From Lamellibrachia columna (Eukaryota > Annelida > Polychaeta > Sabellida > Siboglinidae), in the NCBI GenBank assembly GCA_963662155.1, contig OY759269.1, positions 1,311,501 to 1,375,500 of the forward strand: DNA of 64,000 bases. Direction: 5' to 3'. Of this stretch, positions 1 to 10,556 are shown one piece after another (position 1 is the stretch's first letter; each line of letters opens with the position of its first letter). Made by a program: the position numbers and the translations under genes. Under the pieces are notes generated by a model. It had not been told where the DNA came from. It did no database searches and saw nothing but the letters and a program-made list of their open reading frames with translations.

Positions 1-2146
1 GCCTAACTGAGACAGGTGGTGGCCTCGAGGTGGCTAAAGAGATTGCAGGGAGACGTCAACGGCCTAACTGAGACAGGTGGTGGCCTCGAGGTGGCTAGAG
101 AGATTGCAGGGAGACGCCAACAGCCTAACTGAGACAGGTGGTGGCCTCGAGGTGGCTAGAGAGATTGTAGGGAGACGTCAACGGCCTAACTGAGACAGGT
201 GGTGGCCTCGATGTGCCTAGAGAGATTGTAGGGAGACGTCAACGGCCTAACTGAGACAGGTGGTGGCCTCGATGTGCCTAGAGAGATTGTAGGGAGACGT
301 CAACGGCCTAACTGAGACAGGTGGTGGCCTCGATGTGCCTAGAGAGATTGTAGGGAGACGTCAACGGCCTAACTGAGACAGGTGGTGGCCTCGAGGTGGC
401 TAGAGAGATTGCAGGGAGACGCCAACAGCCTAACTGAGACAGGTGGTGGCCTCGAGGTGGCTAGAGAGATTGTAGGGAGACGTCAACGGCCTAACTGAGA
501 CAGGTGGTGGCCTCGATGTACCTAGAGAGATTGGAGGGAGACGTCAACGGCCTAACTGAGACAGGTGGTGGCCTCGATGTGCCTAGAGAGATTGTAGGGA
601 GACGTCAACGGCCTAACTGAGACAGGTGGTGGCCTCGATGTGCCTAGAGAGATTGTAGGGAGACGTCAACGGCCTAACTGAGACAGGTGGTGGCCTCGAT
701 GTGCCTAGAGAGATTGTAGGGAGACGTCAACGGCCTAACTGAGACAGGTGGTGGCCTCGATGTGGCTAGAGAGATTGTAGGGAGACGTCAACGGCCTAAC
801 TGAGACAGGTGGTGGCCTCGATGTGGCTAGAGAGATTGTAAGGAGACGTCAACGGCCTAACTGAGACAGGTGGTGGCCTCGATGTGCCTAGAGAGATTGT
901 AGGGAGACGTCAACGGCCTAACTGAGACAGGTGGTGGGCTCGATGTGGCTAGAGAGATTGTAGGGAGACGTCAACGGCCTAACTGAGACAGGTGGTGGCC
1001 TCGATGTGGCTAGAGAGATTGTAGGGAGACGTCAACGGCCTAACTGAGACAGGTGGTGGCCTCGATGTGCCTAGAGAGATTGCAGGGAGACGCCAACGGC
1101 CTAACTGAGACAGGTGGTGGCCTCGATGTGCCTAGAGAGATTGCAGGGAGACGTCAACGGCCTAACTGAGACAGGTGGTGGCCTCGATGTGCCTAGAGAG
1201 ATTGCAGGGAGACGTCAACGGCCTAACTGAGACAGGTGGTGGCCTCGATGTGCCTAGAGAGATTGCAGGGAGACGTCAACGGCCTAACTGAGACAGGTGG
1301 TGGCCTCGATGTGGCTAGAGAGATTGCAGGGAGACGTCAACGGCCTAACTGAGACAGGTGGTGGCCTCGATGTGGCTAGAGAGATTGCAGGGAGACGTCA
1401 ACGGCCTAACTGAGACAGGTGGTGGCCTCGATGTGCCTAGAGAGATTGTAGGGAGACGTCAACGGCCTAACTGAGACAGGTGGTGGCCTCGATGTGGCTA
1501 GAGAGGTTGTAGGGAGACGTCAACGGCCTAACTGAGACAGGTGGTGGCGTCGATGTGGCTAGAGAGATTGCAGGGAGACGCCAACGGCCTAACTGAGACA
1601 GGTGGTGGCCTCGATGTGCCTAGAGAGATTGCAGGGAGACGTCAACGGCCTAACTGAGACAGGTGGTGGCCTCGATGTGCCTAGAGAGATTGCAGGGAGA
1701 CGTCAACGGCCTAACTGAGACAGGTGGTGGCCTCGATGTGCCTAGAGAGATTGCAGGGAGACGTCAACGGCCTAACTGAGACAGGTGGTGGCCTCGATGT
1801 GCCTAGAGAGATTGCAGGGAGACGTCAACGGCCTAACTGAGACAGGTGGTGGCCTCGATGTGCCTAGAGAGATTGCAGGGAGACGTCAACGGCCTAACTG
1901 AGACAGGTGGTGGCCTCGATGTGCCTAGAGAGATTGCAGGGAGACGTCAACGGCCTAACTGAGACAGGTGGTGGCCTCGAGGTGCCTAGAAAGGTTGCAG
2001 GGAGACGTCAACGACCTAACTGAGACAGGTGGTGGCCTCGAGGTGCCTAGAAAGGTTGTAGGGAGACGTCAACGGCCTAACTGAGACAGGTGGTGGCCTC
2101 GGGGTGCCTATAGAGATTGTAGGGACACGTCAACGGCTTAACTGAG
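1..2146. repeat. 61-bp satellite array, about 35 copies, cut by the left edge
   Basis: Unit GCCTAACTGAGACAGGTGGT plus GGCCTCGATGTG and AGAGAGATTG; period 61 bp with few changes (GATGTGCC, GATGTGGC, GAGGTGGC forms). Copies decay only at the right end (after 1980). Since 61 is not a multiple of three and stops are present, no long frame results. Confidence 0.97.
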
Positions 2147-2368
2147 ACTATGGCTACACAAGAGGAAAATACATCGTTGTCTTCGCTCTAATCGCACCAC
2201 ACGTCTCCACTTCCTATGATCTTCCCTCATTGTACGTTCTCGTCAAGTGTCGATCCCAAGGCTTTCTCTGTGCACCACAGTCAGATTCTAGCCAACACGT
2301 TAAGTGGTTCGTATGAAGCACATCACAAATTCGCAAGTGGCTCTTGGGCCAGAAACGTATCGGCAATA
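2147..2368. other. Unique spacer
   Basis: Single-copy sequence between the 61-bp array and the G-rich tract; no gene signal seen. Confidence 0.5.
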
Positions 2369-2974
2369 GGGCGGGCGGGCGGGCGGGCGGGCGGGCGGGC
2401 GGGCGGGCGGGCGGGCGGGCGGGCGGGCGGGCGGGCGGGCGGGCGGGCGGGCGGGCGGGCGGGCGGGCGGGCGGGCGGGCGGGCGGGCGGGCGGGCGGGC
2501 GGGCGGGCGGGCGGGCGGGCGGGCGGGCGGGCGGGCGGGCGGGCGGGCGGGCGGGCGGGCGGGCGGGCGGGCGGGCGGGCGGGCGGGCGGGCGGGCGGGC
2601 GGGCGGGCGGGCGGGCGGGCGGGCGGGCGGGCGGGCGGGCGGGCGGGCGGGCGGGCGGGCGGGCGGGCGGGCGGGCGGGCGGGCGGGCGGGCGGGCGGGC
2701 GGGCGGGCGGGCGGGCGGGCGGGCGGGCGGGCGGGCGGGCGGGCGGGCGGGCGGGCGGGCGGGCGGGCGGGCGGGCGGGCGGGCGGGCGGGCGGGCGGGC
2801 GGGCGGGCGGGCGGGCGGGCGGGCGGGCGGGCGGGCGGGCGGGCGGGCGGGCGGGCGGGCGGGCGGGCGGGAGGGCGGGAGGGCGGGAGGGAGGGAGGGA
2901 GGGAGGGAGGGAGGGTGGGAGGGTGGGAGGGTGGGAGGGTGGGAGGGGGAGGGGGGAGGGGGGGGAGAGAGAGG
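2369..2974. repeat. (GGGC)n then (GGGA)n G-run microsatellite, about 600 bp
   Basis: About 125 uninterrupted GGGC units (2369-2870) followed by GGGA/GGGT units to about 2974. Each unit is a G3 run with a 1-base spacer, ideal for G-quadruplex formation on the + strand and for i-motif on the - strand. The open frames in this tract (Arg-Ala-Gly-Gly or Pro-Pro-Ala-Arg repeats, 227-270 codons) are artefacts. Confidence 0.98.
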
Positions 2975-3164
2975 TGCTGATCCGAATGGCGAAAAACCTT
3001 GCACATTTCACTATGTATCAGTCTTGATTGACGACGGTTTAAAATGCAAAGAGAGAGAGAGAGAGATTTAACAAGATTTAACAAGATTTGCCATCCAAGC
3101 CAAAGGCCCAGATGGCAAGTGGACAAGGAAGCCATTGGCTTATCGAGAGTCCAACAATGTTCAT

Positions 3165-4289
3165 CTACTTATAACCCGCCCTCCTGAGATATGTGTCAAC
3201 CTTGTTTTTAAACATATTCACGCTGCTAGCAGTTACACAATCTGTAGACAATTTGTTCCATTCATTTATTGTCCTCTGTGAGAACGAGTGCTTCCTGATG
3301 TCCAATCTACATTGATCCTTTACTAATTTTACCTCATGTCCTCTAGTTCTGCTATCCTTCTTGAGTGAGAAAAACATATTTCTATCAATATTTTCATACC
3401 CATTCAATATGTTAAAAACTTCAATCTGATCTCCTCTTAACCTCCTTGTCTCTAGAGTTGTTAAACCACATTCTTTCAGGCGTTCTTCATAACTAAGGTC
3501 TCTCAGTTCTGGAATCATTTTAGTTGCTCTCCTTTGTATGTGTTCAAGCGTATCTATATCTTTCTTACGATATGGTCTCCATGCTTGTATACAGTATTCT
3601 AAATGAGGTCTAACTATTGCTTTATAAAGAGGTATAATTAACTTTTTTCCCTTGTATGTTATGTTTCTTCTAATCAATCCAAGAATTTGATTACCCTTTG
3701 AAGCTGCAATACCACACTGCTCTGAAACTTTCATATCAGCGCTTATTGTAACTCCTAAGTCCTTTTCTTTTACAGTAGTACCCAGAACAGTATCTCCCAT
3801 TTTATAGTTTACATTCAAGTTCCTATGTCCTGTATGTAGGCATTTACATTTCCCAAAATTGAACAACATCTGCCATTTCTCAGACCATTTCACTAATCTG
3901 TCTAGGTCGTTTTGTAAATGTTGTTTATCACCATCAGTATTAACCTTTCTAAACAGTTTTGTGTCATCCGCAAATTTCAGTACGTTACTTGTTATACTGT
4001 CCTCCAAGTCATTGATATAAATTAAGAATAATATAGGTCCTAATACTGATCCTTGAGGTACCCCACTCAAAACCGATTTCCAATTTGAAACTTCTCCATC
4101 TACTACAACTCGTTGTCTTCTGTCAGTCAGCCATTGTTCTATCCAGTCAGTTATGCTGTCCCCGATACCATGGGCTTTTAATTTAAGTAGTAACCTTTGA
4201 TGTGGCACTTTGTCAAAAGTTTTCTGAAAATCTAAGTAGATAATATCTACTGGCGATCCCACGTCTATCCACTTAGTGATTTCTTCCAA
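3165..4289 (-). pseudogene. Non-LTR ORF2, second part: RT palm and C-terminal domain (copy A)
   Basis: Continues the reverse transcriptase after the frameshift. Motif A is YLDFQKTFDKVPH, motif B GVPQGSVLGPILF, motif C KFADDTKLF with both catalytic Asp residues intact. Then come the thumb region (KCLHTGH, DLGVTIS) and a C-terminal domain with RRATKMIPELRDLSYEERL and RRLRGDQIEVF, typical of CR1/L2-type ORF2 ends. It stops after RRAGYK. The C-terminal 170 residues are nearly identical to copy C, so the copies are relatively young. Apart from the one frameshift and the missing 5' end the RT looks intact. Confidence 0.9.
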
Positions 4290-5895
4290 AAAAACATAAT
4301 ATATTTGTTAAGCATGACCTCGCTTTAAGGAATCCATGTTGAGATGAATTTAATAATTTATGCTTAACGAGGAATTCCACCATATGGTCTTTAATTAACC
4401 TTTCTAATAATTTACAAATCACTGACGTTAAACTCACTGGTCTGTAATTCTCTGACTTATTTCTCGAACCCTTTTTAAATAATGGTATGATGTTTGCTTC
4501 TTTCCATTCAAACGGAACAACTCCCTCTTTTAATGACAAGTTGAATACTCTTGCAAGTGGTATACTGATTTGTTCTACTGTTTCCATTAGTAATTTTGGA
4601 GGAATCCCATCCACTCCCGGTGATTTGTTATCTTTCATTGCCTTTATTTTCTTAGCTACCAATTCTGGAGTTACAACTAACGGACCTAAATAGTCAGATT
4701 TAGCCCCCTGAAATTTAGCATCAGCAACTGGTAATGAACTAATATCTTCTTTGGTAAACACTGAACTGAAGTAACCATTTAGGTCTTCCGCCATTAAATA
4801 CCCCTGTGATATTATATTTCCAGCACTGTCTTCTAGAGGTCCAACCTTGTCTTGTACGTTTTGTTTACTCCTGACATATGCATAAAAACTCTTGCTGTCA
4901 TTTTTTATGTTACATGCTAGTTTTTGCTCATAGCTTCTTTTAGATTGTCTGATTTCAGTTGTAGCTGCATTAAGTGCCTCTTTGTATTTTGCATAGTCTT
5001 CTTCCTTTCTGGTACGCCTATAAACCCTCCACATAGTTTGTTTTAGCATTATTTTTCTAATAGCCTCTTTTGACAAGTGTTTCTTTCTACACCGTTTTCC
5101 TTGTTTTTGGAAGGGAACAAATTTATCGATGATACTCTCAATTTCATATTTTAGAATATTCCAACATTCAATTGCGGTCTTATTTATCAGCATGTTATTC
5201 CAATCTAGCTTTGCTAAGTATTTTCTCATATCTTTGTAGTTACCTTTGTGGAAGTTTCTCTTGTACGTTTTCTTATTTTTACTTTCTGATTTTACATTGA
5301 TATCAAAATGTATTTGATTATGGTCACTATTACCCAATGGTTCAAATATTTTTACATTGTCCACTAATTCTTTTTGTGATGACAAAACTATATCTAATAC
5401 ATTTTCTCCCCTGGTTGGTTCTAGTACGTGCTGAGTAAGAAAGCTATCCTGGATTAAAAATAGAAATTGTTGGTCCTCAATCCCTGTGCTCTCTAGAGAA
5501 TTCCATTGTTTGTGTCCATGGTTAAAATCTCCCATTATGATACATTCCCCTTTACTAACTTCCTTTATAGCGTTTTTTAATTTTGTGTTGTCCTCTTCGT
5601 TTATGTTTGGACTTCGGTAAACTAATCCAATAGTTAATTTTGAATTACCTGAAACAATTTTGCACCAAACAGCTTCATCGCAATCTGCTTCCCTTTCTAG
5701 TTTTATTTCATAAGCCTGAATAGATTCTTTAACATATAAAATAACTCCCCCGCCCCTTCTTCCTATTCGATCTTTCCTAAACATTACATATCCTGTCAGT
5801 CCTAATTCAGCATCTGTTATATCTATGTTGGCCCATGATTCAGTTATACCAATTATGTGAGGGTCAATATCGTCTACCATAATGTTTAATTCGTT
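4273..5895 (-). pseudogene. Non-LTR ORF2, first part: endonuclease and RT fingers (copy A)
   Basis: Encodes the apurinic-type endonuclease (EEP family) that nicks target DNA for retrotransposition, then the start of the reverse transcriptase. Visible endonuclease motifs in order: GITESW, GGGVILYV, VYRSPN, GDFNHG and GNSDHN, which hold metal-binding and catalytic residues of the family. RT begins near [14 protein letters not shown] and ENYRPVSLTS. The usual first endonuclease strand with its catalytic Asn is absent because of 5' truncation. The frame stays open further left only because it reads a GA/GGGA repeat (Pro-Ser-Leu-rich), which is not part of the protein. It ends in FFGRNH and a stop after a 7-T run on the coding strand; six Ts would keep the RT frame, so a single-base insertion is the likely break. 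Confidence 0.9.
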
Positions 5896-5898
5896 TTT

Positions 5899-5899
<1 letters not shown>

Positions 5900-5933
<34 letters not shown>

Positions 5934-6130
5934 GGGAGGGAGGGAAGGAGGGAGGGAGGGAGGGAGGAGGGAGGGAGAGGGAGAGGGAGAGGGAGAGGGA
6001 GAGGGAGAGGGAGAGGGAGGGAGAGATGAAGAGGGAGAGGGAGGGAGGGGTGAAGAGAGGAAGGGAGGGGTAGGGAGGGAGAGAGGGAGGGAGAGGGAGG
6101 GAGGGAGAGATGGCGAGGGAGGGAGGGACT
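5900..6130. repeat. Polypurine (GA)n/(GGGA)n microsatellite
   Basis: GA repeats, then GGGA/GAGGGA repeats on the + strand, directly at the truncated 5' end of copy A. Confidence 0.95.
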
Positions 6131-7828
6131 AACAGACACACAGACAGACAGACAGCGATATATAAATTGATGTTTATTGTTATCAAACCAAACATTTATT
6201 CGTAGCCAAAGTTGCTCGAGTAATATACGTTAATTTAAGTGAACATGCTAGAAGTTGCTCCAAGCGGTCAGTCGGCACTAACTTTGCCTGGACGCGATAG
6301 ATGTCTGGTCTGCCAAAGGCCAGCGAGTTAAAGCCAGCCAATAGGTCATTCGCGCTCCGTAAAGCAATTAATCGCAGCTGCTGGCGATGGCATCCCGCAC
6401 ACCTATCGGTGGCCGTAACTGCGTCGAAACCTTTGCGTACTTCTTGAGTGATTGCGCTGACATGGGCTTCGGCTAACTGCCGAATTTACGGAATATGATG
6501 TCCTTTTAACGTGTGAGTTAGTATCGCCATCGCACAATCAATTACGGCTATGTGGAATCACCTTTTACCCCAGGCCAAGGTCTTACTGAATTTAACGTCT
6601 GAGAAAACATTTCGAGTAGTCGTTGTCGCAACAGACCAAGACTAATCAACTTACGTTTGTTAAATCTGTTGTACTGCCTAGAACAATCCATAGTTTATCG
6701 ATGCTCTGTATGTTGAGATTACGTAGGAACTAATGTTTGATGGATAGGCAGGGGGGCTTCCAACGACAATAATGTCAGATGCGTTAACAACCACGCCGCA
6801 ACACTCATCTAATCCTGTTGTACGGTTTATTTGTCAACCAATGTCGATTGAAGGTAGCTGGGGTGGCTATAATATTTACTTGTCTTGAATTGATTAGTTT
6901 CAGTAGACGTTGTTATGATATAGTAACCATTTCTTCACAGATTGTAGATGAAATACTATAATTTTTTTTAATATATCGGATTAAAAAAATTGGAGTTTTT
7001 CATTTATTTGGTTACGTTACAAGCTTTTTAAAACATTTTTGCAAATGTGAAAACATAGCCACTAAAAACAAAGTTTAATCGTTTTTAGAAACTCTCCAAT
7101 GAAATAAATAACATATCTATAAGCACGACAGTATAACTGATAACTTTACGGCAGATTTTGGTTAACATAAACCAATTATGTCTGCTACACCACTGTGAAC
7201 GAATTAAGCAAAAGTTGAATGACATCCTAAAGTGGCAGTGTATTTTTGACACAAACCCTTTAATAATCGTAATTTACTGTTGTATTACGTTACGTGCGCG
7301 TAAAACGCGTTCATACGCGAAATTGCAACGTCGTGTGTGTTGTAAATTTTTTTCAAACAATATTTTAAACATCATTTCCTGGTTACTAATGAAAAGACAA
7401 TCTCAACAAATGCTTGTTTTTTTAATTTACGGTTTAATCACTGGCGTCTTATGTATTGTTGACAAAACAATGGCCATTTGTAATATTGACATGTCCCCTT
7501 AATTTGCCGCCACAATAGCCCTTGAATCAGTACTTGTAACGTGTCGTCGTCTATTGTATCAGGTTACGCCAGCCATCTAACAAACACGTGGCAGGATGTG
7601 TGTACGGTCATTTTGATTGGCCCGTTATCCCGCGGGGTCACCGGGTCACATATGCGTCGGCATTTCCGTTAGTGTCAAAGGCATGATAAACTACGTTAAC
7701 GCTGATATTTACTGGTTTAAGTACATGATTTAGTTAGGTAGATATAATACTGATGTGTACTGACATTACAGTAACCAGACGATGTGTTCCGCTTTCACAG
7801 CGAACGAATATAGCTGGTTCAAACATCA
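6131..7828. other. Single-copy region, no gene recognised
   Basis: Short CAGACAGA run at 6131-6155, then unique, AT-rich sequence. The frame at 7158-7502 (114 codons, Cys- and Ile-rich) has no recognisable domain. I see no splice-flanked exon of a known family. Confidence 0.4.
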
Positions 7829-8656
7829 TTTAACAAGATTTAACAAGATTTGCCATCCAAGCCAAAGGCCCAGATGGCAAGTGGCAAGGAAGCCATTGGC
7901 TTATCGAGAGTCCAACAATGTTCATCTACTTATAACCCGCCCTCCTGAGATAAGTGTCAACCTTGTTTTTAAACATATTCACGCTGCTAGCAGTTACACA
8001 ATCTGTAGACAATTTGTTCCATTCATTTAGTGTCCTCTGTGAGAATGAGTGCTTCCTGATGTCCAATCTGCATTGATCCTTTACTAATTTTACCTCATGT
8101 CCTCTAGTTCTGCTATCCTTCTTGAGTGAGAAAAACATATTTCTATCAATATTTTCATACCCATTCAATATCTTAAAAACTTCAATCTGATCTCCTCTTA
8201 ACCCCCTTGTCTCTAGAGTTGTTAAACCACATTCCTTCAGCGTTCTTCATAACTAAGGTCTCTCAGTTCTGGAATCATTTTAGTTGCTCTCCTTTGTATG
8301 CGTTCAAGCGTATCTATATCCTTCTTACGATATGGTATCCATGCTTGTATACAGAATTCTAAATGAGGTCTAACTATTGCTTTATAAAGAGGTATCATTA
8401 ACCTTTTCCCTTGTATGTTATGTTTCTTCTAATCAATCCAAGAATTTGATTACCCTTTGAAGCTGCAATACCACACTGCTCTGAAACTTTCATATCAGCG
8501 CTTATTGTAAGTCCTTTTCTTTTACAGTAGTACCCAGAACAGAATCTCCCATTTTATAGTTTACATCCAAGTTCCCATGTCCTGTATTTAGGCATTTACA
8601 TTTCCCAAAATTGAACAACATCTGCCATTTCTCAGACCATCTGCCATTTCTCAGTA
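7829..8656 (-). mobile_element. CR1-type element copy B (3' end only)
   Basis: Same family as copy A. The 3' tail (as AACAAGATTT repeats on the + strand) is at 7829-7850, the 3' UTR is nearly identical, and the last 80 codons of ORF2 are open at 7926-8168. Further upstream the frame is broken by small indels (for example a missing G near 8240 and a gap in the CTCCTAAG region near 8508). It is truncated inside the RT thumb. At the 5' junction a 19-bp segment containing CTGCCATTTCTCAG is repeated twice (8620-8655). Confidence 0.92.
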
Positions 8657-8811
8657 CTATTCGCACACAATGACGAACGAGTGTGCATTCTCAAAAGGCA
8701 CGTTGGTTTGTGCAAGTCGTGCATCGTTAATCAAACCAAATCATCCTTGCCGCGTTTACTCATACTGCGTTAACACCAACGACTGAATGTCAACAAGGAA
8801 ACAAAACATGT

Positions 8812-9098
8812 CACGTGCATTCACAGCGTGAGACACGTGACATCCATTCGTCACGTGACTAACTAACAAAAACGACAGTTATATGTGAAATTAATATGTG
8901 TATATATTTCGTTTTGAACTAACAGAGAAAGTTAATTGTTAGTTTAGTTAAATAATTTCTTAGGTTGTTTTAATTTTAAGTGAGTATTTGTGAGGTTGTT
9001 TTAATGGAATACGAGCACTTATTAATTAAACGTAATTTAATTAATTAACTTCCCCATATTTGCTGCATAATCTAGTAATCTCGCACAGCCGACACGTG
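8812..9098. promoter_or_regulatory. Cluster of four CACGTG palindromes (one GTCACGTGAC)
   Basis: CACGTG at 8812, 8834, 8852 and 9093; the three left ones lie within 46 bp. The one at 8850-8859 is the 10-bp palindrome GTCACGTGAC, the ideal site for MiT/TFE-type bHLH-zipper factors (known). No gene start is identified beside it, so a regulatory role is inference. Confidence 0.35.
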
Positions 9099-9238
9099 AT
9101 ATATTCATCGTGCTTGTAGAAATAACAGTCACTACAGCGGGTACATATCTTATATGTAACATATTTACAGATAAGACACTGATACACTAAGTTGCAGGCG
9201 CACAAGGTGTGTCTGACTACGACGCGCAATAAAGCCAT
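9041..9238 (-). CDS. Small Cys-rich open frame, unrecognised
   Basis: 65 codons from ATG at 9238 to a stop at 9041. It holds 11 Cys arranged as C-x-C, C-x2-C, C-x2-C-x2-C, C-x2-C and a final C, including YQCLIC, CTRCSDC and CRLC. Paired CxxC motifs suggest metal binding. I recognise no family; it is as likely to be chance or a decayed element as a gene. It is included because the Cys spacing is regular. Confidence 0.2.
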   Translation of the reverse strand: MALLRVVVRHTLCACNLVYQCLICKYVTYKICTRCSDCYFYKHDEYITCRLCEITRLCSKYGEVN

Positions 9239-9272
9239 TGTAAGTTCATGGTTGAGCTCCAGATTTGGCCAA

Positions 9273-9728
9273 ACATGACATGAATGTTATACGCTATTGC
9301 TCTCAACTACATATGATTGTTATACGCTATTGCTCGCGACTACATATGATTGTTATACGCTATTGCTCGCGACTACATATGAATGTGATACGCTATTGCG
9401 CTCGACTACATATGAATGTGATACGCTATTGCTCTCGCCTAGATATGAATGTTATACGCTATTGCTCTCGACTACATATGAATGTTATACGCTATTGCTC
9501 TCGACTACATATGAATGTTATACGCTATTGCTCTCAACTACACATGATTGTTATACGCTATTGCTCTCGACTACATATGAATGTTATACGCTATTGCTCG
9601 CGACTACATATGAATGTGATACGCTATTGCTCTCGACTACATATGAATGTTATACGCTATTGCTCTCGATTAGATATGAATGTTATACGATATTGCTCTC
9701 GACTACATATGAATGTTATACGATATTG
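9273..9728. repeat. 33-bp minisatellite, about 14 copies
   Basis: Unit CATATGAATGTTATACGCTA then TTGCTCTCGACTA; period 33 bp. It opens frames of 157 and 158 codons that are artefacts. Continuous with the 29-bp array to its right. Confidence 0.97.
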
Positions 9729-10345
9729 CGACTACATATGAATGTTAAACGATATTGCGACTACATATGAATGTTATACGCAATTGCGACTACATATGAA
9801 TGTTAAACGATATTGCGACTACATATGAATGTTAAACGATATTGCGACTACATATGAATGTTATACGCAATTGCGACTACATATGAATGTTAAACGATAT
9901 TGCGACACATATGAATGTTAAACGATATTGCGACTACATATGAATGTTATACGCAATTGCGACTACATATGAATGTTAAACGATATTGCGACTACATATG
10001 AATGTTAAACGATATTGCGACTACATATGAATGTTAAACGATATTGCGACTACATATGAATGTTAAACGATATTGCGACTACATATGAATGTTATACGCA
10101 ATTGCGACTACATATGAATGTTAAACGATATTGCGACTACATATGAATGTTAAACGATATTGCGACTACATATGAATGTTATACGATATTGCGACTACAT
10201 ATGAATGTTATACGCAATTGCGACTACATATGAATGTTAAACGATATTGCGACTGCATATGAATGTTATACGATATTGCGACTACATATGAATGTTATAC
10301 GATATTGCGACTACATATGAATGTTAAACGATATTGCGACTACAT
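9729..10345. repeat. 29-bp minisatellite, about 21 copies, derived from the 33-bp unit
   Basis: Same unit lacking TCTC (TTGCGACTA instead of TTGCTCTCGACTA), so 29 bp. Two subtypes, AAACGATATTG and ATACGCAATTG, are interspersed. Confidence 0.97.
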
Positions 10346-10556
10346 ATGAATGCTGGAGATGCCTCAATAACACGGTTATTCTGCTGACTATATGACAATT
10401 CCTTTGCTGACTTTCTAAAATCACGTACTATCGTCCACTTGAAATCACCTGTCCACTGGACCGTGCTGTATATTATGCAATAGTTGACCTGCAACACTTC
10501 CGGACTCCTTGTAATCAACAACGGGGAAGCCAAGATCGGCTTCTACTGCATATTGT

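Larger units (their letters stand above)
3066..5899 (-). mobile_element. CR1-type non-LTR retrotransposon, copy A (5'-truncated, one frameshift)
   Basis: Read on the - strand: endonuclease, reverse transcriptase, C-terminal domain, about 100-bp 3' UTR, and a tail of ATCTTGTTAA-like repeats ending near 3066 against a GA run. No poly(A). A short tandem 3' tail and frequent 5' truncation are known for CR1/L2 elements. The 5' end at about 5899 abuts a polypurine microsatellite, and the start of the endonuclease is missing. The only obvious break in the coding part is at 4288-4294. Copies B, C and D belong to the same family by high similarity of the C-terminal region. Confidence 0.92.
8657..9272. 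other. Single-copy spacer with E-box cluster
   Basis: Unique sequence between copy B and the 33-bp array. It holds four CACGTG sites (listed separately) and a small Cys-rich open frame on the - strand. Confidence 0.5.

Noticed and set aside
2214..3135. Proline-Alanine-Arginine and Glycine-Arginine repeat proteins
   Set aside because: Translations of (GGGC)n; no start context, no non-repeat domain, and all frames equivalent.
7158..7502. 114-codon frame as a gene
   Set aside because: AT-rich, no family recognised and no other evidence; chance cannot be excluded.
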